From the NCBI GenBank assembly GCA_030672255.1, contig DAOVGU010000083.1, positions 1 to 5,061 of the forward strand: a DNA stretch of 5,061 bases, read 5' to 3'. The notes beneath the pieces are model-generated. The model was given only the letters and a program-made list of their open reading frames with translations, was not told the DNA's origin and searched no databases. This document shows, piece after piece, positions 1-5,061 of the stretch; within the stretch, counting starts at the first letter, position 1; the number at the start of each line of letters is the position of its first letter. This DNA is from a bacterium (GTDB taxonomy: Bacteria; Ratteibacteria; UBA8468). A program made the position numbers and the translations under genes.

Positions 1-1457
1 AAATTCGGGATGAGCTGCTGAAGATTCTCTTTGGCGTCTGGGACCACATCAAGAACTATGGTCATCATCGAGCGGAAAATTTTGCTCTGGACTGGATTGG
101 TTTTCTTCCCGGGAAAAGGGAATCCCGAAGGTTCATCGGAGACTATATTCTCACGCAAAATGATGTAGAGAAGAGCACTTTATTTCCCGATCGGGTCGCT
201 TATGGTGGCTGGCCAATAGATTTACATCCTCCCGAGGGAATCTATTGTAAAAGAGGGCCTAATGGACCGGTAAGAGAGTTAAAGTCTCCTTACTCCATTC
301 CCTTTCGCTGCCTCTATTCTAAAAATATTGAAAACCTAATGTTTGCGGGAAGAAATATCAGCACCACCCATGTTGCTTTTGGCTCCACCAGAGTGATGGG
401 AACCTGCAGCGTAGAAGGTCAGGCGACCGGAACCGCCGCTTTCCTCTGCAAGAAATATAAAATAACACCAAAACTACTCTGTAAAAAACATATTCAGAAA
501 TTGCAACAACAACTTTTAAAGGACGACTGCTATATTATTAATCTTAAGAATGAGGATCCAGAGGATCTGGCTCGCTCGGCCAAGGTTAAGAGTAGTAGTT
601 CCAGGAAACTTGAGGTTACGGGGATCTCCGGGGTTACCCCCTTAGATAGACCTTTGGCCCAACTCCTTCCTCTATCTTCTAATTTTATTAACCACATAAG
701 TCTGCATTTACATAGTTCTCTAAAAAAGCCAATTTCCCTCTCCCTTTATCTGCGAAAGGCAGAGCACCTTTTCGATTTTACCTCAAATAAAAATTTGCTT
801 GCCACTTCGGCCACTGTTCCTCCGGGGAATTCCTGGGTCGATTTTCCGATTAAGCAAAAATTCTCTCGCGGATTATATTGGCTCTACTTACCCAAGAAGA
901 CCGGGATTGGCTGGTTCTTCTCCAAGAAGGAGACGCCGGGACTGAATAGCGCGGCCTTTGATGCAAAACTTAAACGGTGGCAGCCGGGTCGGGCTGACTA
1001 CTGCTTTAAGATTGAACCTGTCCAGAGACCCTTTAGCCCGGAAAATGTAATCAATGGCATCACACGAGCAGAAGGATGGGACAATATCTGGATTTCAGAG
1101 AAGGGATTTCCGCAATATCTGGAATTAGAGTTTAAGCAAAAAGTAAGGCTTGATACCTTGTATCTCACCTTCAATACGAACTTAAGTAATTACCTTTCTC
1201 TTGACTATCTGAAAGGAATGGATAAGAGTTTGAAAAACTGGCTTCCAGCTTTAGGCAGGATTCCGGAGACGGTAAAGGACTATGCTCTTTATTATTGGAA
1301 GAAATCCTGGGTAAAATTTATTGAGGTAGAGGGCAATTATCAGCGCCGCCGCAAACATCAATTTAGAAGACCAATTACTACTTCTCGGCTACGTCTGAAA
1401 ATCTCTGCCACCAATGGCTCCCCCGAAGCCATGGTCTATGAGATAAGAGTGTATTGA
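1..1457 (+). CDS. FAD-dependent oxidoreductase (FAD_oxidored family), C-terminal part, with discoidin-like tail
   Basis: The gene is cut by the left edge; the frame is open from base 3 and gives 484 residues before a TGA stop. An internal ATG at 339 is not the real start, because family-typical sequence precedes it. Visible residues 17-80 hold the motifs GKRESRRFIGDYILTQND and AYGGWPIDLH. Residues 113-149 hold MFAGRNISTTHVAFGSTRVM followed by EGQATGTAA, the C-terminal FAD-contacting segment of FAD_oxidored (PF12831-like) enzymes. The Rossmann GxGxxG end is outside the window. After a less conserved stretch, residues about 349-390 (INGITRAEGWDNIWIS, then PQYLELEF) and the last 25 residues (SRLRLKISATNGSPEA, then EIRVY) resemble an F5/8-type C (discoidin) beta-sandwich, which suggests carbohydrate or surface binding. 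The substrate is unknown; a role in sugar or glycan metabolism is inferred from the tail and the neighbouring fucosidase. The family call is firm, the reaction is not. Confidence 0.85.
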   Translation, partial: IRDELLKILFGVWDHIKNYGHHRAENFALDWIGFLPGKRESRRFIGDYILTQNDVEKSTLFPDRVAYGGWPIDLHPPEGIYCKRGPNGPVRELKSPYSIPFRCLYSKNIENLMFAGRNISTTHVAFGSTRVMGTCSVEGQATGTAAFLCKKYKITPKLLCKKHIQKLQQQLLKDDCYIINLKNEDPEDLARSAKVKSSSSRKLEVTGISGVTPLDRPLAQLLPLSSNFINHISLHLHSSLKKPISLSLYLRKAEHLFDFTSNKNLLATSATVPPGNSWVDFPIKQKFSRGLYWLYLPKKTGIGWFFSKKETPGLNSAAFDAKLKRWQPGRADYCFKIEPVQRPFSPENVINGITRAEGWDNIWISEKGFPQYLELEFKQKVRLDTLYLTFNTNLSNYLSLDYLKGMDKSLKNWLPALGRIPETVKDYALYYWKKSWVKFIEVEGNYQRRRKHQFRRPITTSRLRLKISATNGSPEAMVYEIRVY

Positions 1458-1464
1458 GAGGGTT

Positions 1465-2727
1465 CTAAAGTGGTATCCCTTCATAATTAAAAGGCTCGGG
1501 TTTGCCCCTCAACTCCAGCATAATCACGGTATCGTATTTATCCGGTGGCTCTTTGGGTAATCCCTTAATTATAACCTTTCCATTAGCAGTCTGTTCAATC
1601 TTTGGTTTCCTGCCTGTCTTTAAAAGAGTAGCCGAGAGAACCTTATTCTTTATTCCCGGGATAACCGCAGTTTCGCCAGGCCAGCGGAAGATATGGAGGT
1701 AAACCTTGTTCCCTTTAGCGGTGGAGGCACCTAATATCCCCGCACCCCAAGAACCACCAAAACCTGCGGGTATCCGTTCCGAACCGTAGATAGATTCGCC
1801 ATTTATCCTCATCCATTCACCAATCTCATTCAGTCTTTCCCCATACCTTTCCGGCACTGTTCCGTCAGGCTTTGGAGCGATATTCAGGAGATAATTTCCT
1901 CCACCGCTGGCAGCGGTCACTAAATACTGGATGAGCTGGGTTACAGATTTTAAATTTGGATTATATCTGGTATATCCCCAGGTGCAGAAATCACCGATGG
2001 TCATACAGGATTCCCAGGTTCTCCCCGCTGGCGAGGGAGTAACTACCTGTTCTGGGGTATCATAGTCTTCTGGTAATCCAGAACGGTTATTGATAATGAT
2101 CTTCGGTTGGAGTTTACGCACCATGCTATTTAATTCCTTTGCACGCCAATACTTAGCGATCTCCTTTTGTTCTATTCCCGGTATCCAGCCTCCATCGTAG
2201 AAGAGGTAGTCAATCTTGCCATAATTGCTCATCAGTTCCTTAAGTTGTGCATGGGCTTGCTCAACCATTTGGGAGAAACTCTCCGGATTCTTTTCTGGCC
2301 CCTGGTGATAACCGGGAAATCTCCAGTCCAAAAGCGAGTAGTAGAAACCTATTCTCATATCCAAATTTCTGCATGCCTCCACATACTCGGCTACGAAATC
2401 CCTTCCCGCTGCACCGGCAACAGAACTAAACTTACTCACTTTACTATCGAAGAGACAGAAACCGTCGTGGTGTCTGGTAGTTAGAACGATATATTTCATT
2501 CCCGCCTGTTTTGCTAAGAGAACCCATTCTTTCGCATCAAACCGAGAAGGGCGAAATTCTTCCGCAAGATGACTGTATTCCTCAGCCGGAATCCTCTCGA
2601 CATACATTACCCATTCCCCTCTTCCCAGAAGCGAATAGAGCCCCCAGTGGATGACCATCCCAAACCTTGCTCTCTGGAACCATCTCATTCTTTCTTCATC
2701 CCTTCCCTCTTTATATTGAGCAGACAT
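1465..2727 (-). CDS. GH29 alpha-L-fucosidase, cytoplasmic
   Basis: This is a complete 420-residue glycoside hydrolase family 29 enzyme, expected to release alpha-linked L-fucose from glycans with retention of configuration. Residues 1 to about 310 form the catalytic (beta/alpha)8 barrel. Family hallmarks are FGMVIHWGLYS (22-32), the sugar-binding TTRHHDGFCLFDS (83-95), FYYSLLDW (128-135) and YLFYDGGW (174-181), in which Asp178 aligns with the catalytic nucleophile. Further motifs are TPEQ (224-227) and TWESCMTIGDFCTWGY (237-252). The acid/base residue varies across GH29; Glu226 and Glu239 are candidates that I cannot separate. Residues about 335-408 fit the usual C-terminal beta-sandwich. There is no signal peptide or membrane segment, so it probably acts in the cytoplasm on imported oligosaccharides. 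The ATG at 2727 is supported by a close Shine-Dalgarno match. The gene ends 7 bp from the converging oxidoreductase gene. Linkage specificity cannot be told from sequence alone. Confidence 0.93.
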   Translation of the reverse strand: MSAQYKEGRDEERMRWFQRARFGMVIHWGLYSLLGRGEWVMYVERIPAEEYSHLAEEFRPSRFDAKEWVLLAKQAGMKYIVLTTRHHDGFCLFDSKVSKFSSVAGAAGRDFVAEYVEACRNLDMRIGFYYSLLDWRFPGYHQGPEKNPESFSQMVEQAHAQLKELMSNYGKIDYLFYDGGWIPGIEQKEIAKYWRAKELNSMVRKLQPKIIINNRSGLPEDYDTPEQVVTPSPAGRTWESCMTIGDFCTWGYTRYNPNLKSVTQLIQYLVTAASGGGNYLLNIAPKPDGTVPERYGERLNEIGEWMRINGESIYGSERIPAGFGGSWGAGILGASTAKGNKVYLHIFRWPGETAVIPGIKNKVLSATLLKTGRKPKIEQTANGKVIIKGLPKEPPDKYDTVIMLELRGKPEPFNYEGIPL

Positions 2728-2731
2728 TTTA

Positions 2732-2740
2732 ACCCCCTTT
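2732..2740 (-). promoter_or_regulatory. Ribosome binding site of the fucosidase gene
   Basis: Read on the minus strand this is AAAGGGGGT, one mismatch from the anti-SD complement AAAGGAGGT. It ends 4 nt before the ATG at 2727-2725, with its G-rich core slightly further away, and supports that start codon. It lies inside a 10-codon upstream reading frame (2761-2729) described in the findings. Confidence 0.65.
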
Positions 2741-2775
2741 ATCCCATGCTTTCCAATTCATTATCCCGCCAATTA

Positions 2776-2803
2776 ATTATACTATATATCTTCCCCCTGT
2801 CAA
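2776..2803 (-). promoter_or_regulatory. Sigma70-type promoter of the fucosidase gene
   Basis: On the minus strand the sequence shows a perfect -35 box TTGACA (2803-2798), a 16-bp spacer and a perfect -10 box TATAAT (2781-2776). Transcription would start near 2769 and give a leader of about 42 nt before the fucosidase ATG. The boxes are read directly from the sequence; activity is inferred. Its -35 box sits 10 bp from that of the divergent ntpI promoter, so the two could share a regulator or compete for polymerase. Confidence 0.75.
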
Positions 2804-2813
2804 TTTACAACTG

Positions 2814-2842
2814 TTGACCTTCCTGATAGTAAGTAATATAAT
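2814..2842 (+). promoter_or_regulatory. Sigma70-type promoter of the V-ATPase subunit I gene
   Basis: The plus strand shows TTGACC (2814-2819; five of six consensus bases), an optimal 17-bp spacer and a perfect TATAAT (2837-2842). The expected start is near 2849, giving a short leader of about 18 nt that contains the ribosome binding site. This implies that transcription of ntpI starts here rather than reading in from an upstream ATPase operon. Confidence 0.75.
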
Positions 2843-2852
2843 AATCGTTTAT

Positions 2853-2858
2853 AAGGAG
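2853..2858 (+). promoter_or_regulatory. Ribosome binding site of ntpI
   Basis: AAGGAG lies 8 nt before the ATG at 2867. It is a strong, well-spaced Shine-Dalgarno sequence that fixes the start of the subunit I gene. It contrasts with the dnaJ start downstream, which has no comparable site. Confidence 0.85.
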
Positions 2859-2866
2859 AAATTTAT

Positions 2867-4945
2867 ATGGCAATTGGCAGGATGAAGCGGATTACCCTCA
2901 TTGGTCCAAAGAGCCAGGGAAGAAAACTTACCAGATTCTTGCAGGAAAAGGCTCTTTTAGAGATTACCCATTTTAGAGAGGAGCCTACCTTAAAGGAACT
3001 TTCGCCAGAAAAGGCTCTGCCCGATAAAGAACTGGATGAAAGGTTAAAAAGGTTATATTGGCTTAAGGAGATTTTGTTTTCCTCAGAAAAGAAAAGTCCG
3101 GGGAAGATTCGGCTTTCCAGGACAGAACTTCTAAGTATCGTGAAGAATTTTGCTCTGAACTCTTTTTCCAAGAGGGTAAGAACACTGAATGAAAGAATAA
3201 AGAAAAAGGAAAATCTAAAAAGAAGATTAAGGGAATTGCAGAAAGAGCTCCTTCCCCTTGAGAAAGTGAGCCTGCCTCTTTGCCAGCTTCTTTCCACAGT
3301 CTATACCAAAATTGGCATCTATAAGATTCCCTCGCTTCAATTCAATAGTCTTCTCAAGGAAATGGAGAAGACGAGTCCATATTTTCATTTAGAGATAATT
3401 CCGCCGCCTACTAATCACACTTACTTTAGTAGGAATCTGGAGAGTCCAAACCCGCATTTGACACACTCCCAACTTAAGAAGGATAAAAAACAGACTTTGT
3501 TTCTTATAATTTATCATCGTGAGAAGGAAAAGGAATTTTCATTACTTCTTAATAAATACAACGCTACTGCCCAAAGATTCCTTCCTTTTCATTCAACGGC
3601 GGCGGCGGTTCTTTCCTTTATTCAAGAAAGATTGGCTATAACAGAGGAAGATATTTGTCGATTAAATAATGAAATGGGAGAATTTGGGGCCGAAAGAAAT
3701 AAGATTCTGGTTCTTCTTGATTACTATTCTTCCCTCAAGGAAGAGGAGGATATTCAGAGTTCCTTTGGTCAGACGAAGAGCGCCTTCCTTCTCTCTGGTT
3801 GGATCACAGCAAGGGACTTGTCAGATTTGAAAAGGTACCTGAAGGAAAGCTTTCCCGCCGTTGCTCTATACTTTCGGGAGCCAAAGAAGGGGGAGGATGT
3901 GCCTACCATCTTAGAGAATAGAGCCTTATTTGAACCCTTTGAGGCGGTGACCGATCTTTACGGCCGACCTCTCTATAAAGGGATGGATCCCAGCGCTCTC
4001 CTTTCTATTTTTTTCATTCTCTGCTTTGCTATCTGCCTCTCAGATAGCGGCTATGGACTTCTTTTGGCCATTTTTTCCTTTATTCTATTGAAGAAACTGC
4101 ATCTTTCGGAGATGGGCAAAAGGCTCTGTCGCTTGTTTCTTTTCAGTGGCTTAGTCACCATTGTAGTGGGGATAATGACCGGTAGTTGTTTCGGTGACCT
4201 CATTGAGAGAATACCATTTTCTCCTTTAAAGAGATTAAACGAAAGAGTAACCTTTCTTTCTCCGGTCAAAGACCCTGAGGATATGATGAAGTTCTTCTAT
4301 TTTGCACTTTTCTTTGGGTATCTACAGGTCTCCTTTGGGGTGATGATAAAGTTGGTAAAGAGTATTAAGGATTTTGGGAGGGCCGGGTTTAAAAATCTTG
4401 CTCCTTTTTTAATTCAATTAGGGTTGCCCCTCTGGGTTCTTGCTCTTTTGTCCCGGAGAGAGATTTTGCCATTTTCCTTTTTAGGAAATTCCTTCTTCTA
4501 TTGTTTAAGTGGTCTTTTAATTTCTGCTTTTCTCTCGGTTATCCTTCAGCAGCTCCGAGAGCAGAGAGGAGTGTTTATGAAACTCTTTTGGGCAGGATAT
4601 TCTATTTACGGAATGGTTGTGGGAAATCTCTTGGCCGATACCTTGAGTTACTCCCGGCTCTTTGCTCTGGGGATGACCACCGCACTCCTGGCCATTGTTA
4701 TGAATCAGCTGGTCTCCCTGGCCCTTCCCGTTCCCTATCTCGGCGTTATTTTAGGGATGCTTATCTTTTGTTTTGGGCATCTCTTTAATCTTGCGATTAA
4801 CACCTTGGGGGCCTATGTTCATACCAGCAGGCTACAATATTTAGAATTCTTTACTAAATTCTATGAGGCCGGAGGAAGGGTGTTTAAGCCCTTCAGGGTT
4901 GAGAGAAAATATACAATTATAAAGGGGTCAGGTCTCAACATTTGA
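2867..4945 (+). CDS. ntpI: V-type ATP synthase/ATPase subunit I (membrane a-subunit homologue)
   Basis: This 692-residue protein is the stator and half-channel subunit of the membrane sector (Vo) of a V/A-type rotary ATPase, which couples H+ or Na+ flow to ATP synthesis or hydrolysis. The start MAIGRMKRITLIGPKS is typical of the family. Residues 1 to about 370 are the cytoplasmic arm, with charged helical, probably coiled-coil stretches at about 50-130 and 255-295. From about residue 375 there are roughly seven or eight membrane segments, near 377-409 (a pair split by SDSGYG at 392-397), 421-438, 476-498, 511-528, 540-560, 573-590, 598-619 and 622-645. Conserved ion-path residues are visible: Arg597 in DTLSYSRLFALGM, and Arg655 in VHTSRLQYLEFF, matching the two essential arginines of yeast Vph1 and relatives. 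The family C-terminus EFFTKFYEAGGRVFKPF (660-676) is intact. The last residues, from Lys686 on (KGSGLNI), and the TGA stop are encoded by the inverted-repeat element at 4923-5003. No other V-ATPase subunit gene is in the window. Confidence 0.93.
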   Translation: MAIGRMKRITLIGPKSQGRKLTRFLQEKALLEITHFREEPTLKELSPEKALPDKELDERLKRLYWLKEILFSSEKKSPGKIRLSRTELLSIVKNFALNSFSKRVRTLNERIKKKENLKRRLRELQKELLPLEKVSLPLCQLLSTVYTKIGIYKIPSLQFNSLLKEMEKTSPYFHLEIIPPPTNHTYFSRNLESPNPHLTHSQLKKDKKQTLFLIIYHREKEKEFSLLLNKYNATAQRFLPFHSTAAAVLSFIQERLAITEEDICRLNNEMGEFGAERNKILVLLDYYSSLKEEEDIQSSFGQTKSAFLLSGWITARDLSDLKRYLKESFPAVALYFREPKKGEDVPTILENRALFEPFEAVTDLYGRPLYKGMDPSALLSIFFILCFAICLSDSGYGLLLAIFSFILLKKLHLSEMGKRLCRLFLFSGLVTIVVGIMTGSCFGDLIERIPFSPLKRLNERVTFLSPVKDPEDMMKFFYFALFFGYLQVSFGVMIKLVKSIKDFGRAGFKNLAPFLIQLGLPLWVLALLSRREILPFSFLGNSFFYCLSGLLISAFLSVILQQLREQRGVFMKLFWAGYSIYGMVVGNLLADTLSYSRLFALGMTTALLAIVMNQLVSLALPVPYLGVILGMLIFCFGHLFNLAINTLGAYVHTSRLQYLEFFTKFYEAGGRVFKPFRVERKYTIIKGSGLNI

Positions 4946-5003
4946 CAAAGTTGGATAGAACGCTGAAAATGGCTCTTTTGTCAAATGTTGAGACCTGACC
5001 CCT
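4923..5003. repeat. 81-bp hairpin element: perfect 27-bp inverted repeat, MITE- or REP-like
   Basis: The left arm 4923-4949 (begins AGGGGTCAGGTCTCAAC) is exactly complementary to the right arm 4977-5003, with no mismatch over 27 bp; the match breaks at once on both sides. The spacer 4950-4976 is also 27 nt, giving 81 bp in total. The left arm contains the last seven codons and the stop of ntpI (the first base of the Lys codon lies just outside). The right arm ends 9 nt before the dnaJ ATG. Neither side has a run of Ts, so it is not a standard intrinsic terminator. From memory, GGGGTCAGGTCT-type arms recur between genes in many environmental bacterial genomes, sometimes near Y1/RAYT-type transposases; I could not check this. 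No transposase is present here, so a non-autonomous element is the best reading. No convincing target-site duplication is visible. Confidence 0.88.
4942..4970 (+). promoter_or_regulatory. Possible weak promoter for dnaJ inside the hairpin element
   Basis: A perfect TTGACA (4942-4947) at the inner end of the left arm is followed after 17 bp by GAAAAT (4965-4970), which matches four of six bases of the -10 consensus. Transcription would start near 4977, just at the right arm, and lead into dnaJ at 5013. The -35 match is exact, but the -10 is poor and the TTGACA may simply be part of the repeat arm, so this is tentative. Confidence 0.25.
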
Positions 5004-5012
5004 AAGATAAAA

Positions 5013-5061
5013 ATGGCGAAGCGTGACTACTATGAGGTTTTGGGTGTTCCTAAGAATGCCA
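5013..5061 (+). CDS. dnaJ: Chaperone DnaJ, N-terminal start only
   Basis: The last 49 bases encode MAKRDYYEVLGVPKNA, the first 16 residues of a J-domain. The pattern (A)KRDYYEVLGV with this exact start is typical of full-length DnaJ (Hsp40), the co-chaperone that stimulates DnaK ATPase activity, although a shorter J-domain protein cannot be excluded because the HPD motif and zinc-finger region lie beyond the window. The ATG is chosen because it is where the family begins. The 9 nt between the hairpin element and the ATG (AAGATAAAA) contain no proper Shine-Dalgarno sequence, unlike ntpI, and the stable right arm lies immediately upstream. Confidence 0.85.
   Translation, partial: MAKRDYYEVLGVPKNA

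Noticed and set aside
1458..1464. Bidirectional terminator between the convergent genes
   Set aside because: Only 7 bp separate the stops and I see no stable GC-rich hairpin with T tracts in or around the gap.
2167..2484. Plus-strand frames opposite the fucosidase (also 1502-1702, 2247-2429 and 2569-2817)
   Set aside because: The minus-strand frame carries all GH29 motifs, so these are complementary-strand shadows.
2799..2818. Inverted GTCAA...TTGAC as a dedicated operator palindrome
   Set aside because: The symmetry comes from the two opposed -35 boxes; the inner 10 bases do not continue the palindrome.
2863..3297. 144-codon open frame on the minus strand, opposite the start of ntpI
   Set aside because: It is antisense to the conserved N-terminus of subunit I, resembles no family I know, and has no supporting start signals; it is a shadow frame.
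4501..4788. 95-codon plus-strand frame inside ntpI
   Set aside because: It lies in another frame across the conserved membrane segments of subunit I and has no recognisable protein features.
4943..4945. Premature truncation of subunit I by the repeat
   Set aside because: All conserved family motifs, including EFFTKFYEAGGRVFKPF, lie before the element, so only the terminal tail is changed and the protein is probably functional.
4923..5003. Hairpin read as an intrinsic transcription terminator
   Set aside because: The stem is followed by AAGATAAAA on the plus strand and by TTATAATTG on the minus strand, so neither side has the T run expected, and the 27-nt loop is too large.

Overview
The window looks like a piece of a bacterial chromosome, probably from an uncultivated anaerobic lineage. 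Two near-consensus sigma70-type promoters (TTGAC/TATAAT), Shine-Dalgarno sites and a dnaJ start point to Bacteria. A V-type (rather than F-type) ATPase subunit is known from several anaerobic bacterial groups, such as spirochaetes, clostridia, Chlamydiae/PVC relatives and candidate phyla. The FAD-oxidoreductase plus GH29 pairing would fit a polysaccharide-degrading PVC, Omnitrophota or Planctomycetota-like organism, but this placement is a low-confidence guess.

Layout, left to right. (1) Positions 1-1457, plus strand: the C-terminal 484 residues of an FAD-dependent oxidoreductase (FAD_oxidored type) with a C-terminal beta-sandwich resembling a discoidin domain; its N-terminus lies outside the window. 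(2) Positions 1465-2727, minus strand: a complete cytoplasmic GH29 alpha-L-fucosidase, converging on the first gene with a 7-bp gap. (3) Positions 2728-2866: a compact divergent control region with two back-to-back promoters whose -35 boxes are 10 bp apart. (4) Positions 2867-4945, plus strand: a complete V-type ATPase membrane subunit I (a-subunit type, 692 residues). (5) Positions 4923-5003: an 81-bp element made of two perfect 27-bp inverted arms around a 27-nt spacer. It overlaps the end of the ATPase gene and supplies its last residues and stop codon. (6) Position 5013 to the end: the first 16 codons of dnaJ.

How the parts relate. The oxidoreductase and fucosidase plausibly both serve carbohydrate use, but they lie on opposite strands and are not one operon. 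The ATPase subunit I gene has its own strong promoter and stands apart from any other V-ATPase subunit gene visible here. The most notable signal is the hairpin element at the ntpI-dnaJ junction. It looks like a small non-autonomous mobile or REP-like repeat that landed exactly at a gene end. It rewrote the C-terminal tail of the upstream protein and left dnaJ with almost no leader and no good ribosome binding site. Because such repeats are also typical assembly breakpoints, the ntpI-dnaJ adjacency should be treated as provisional. I see no CRISPR array, tRNA, rRNA or transposase gene.
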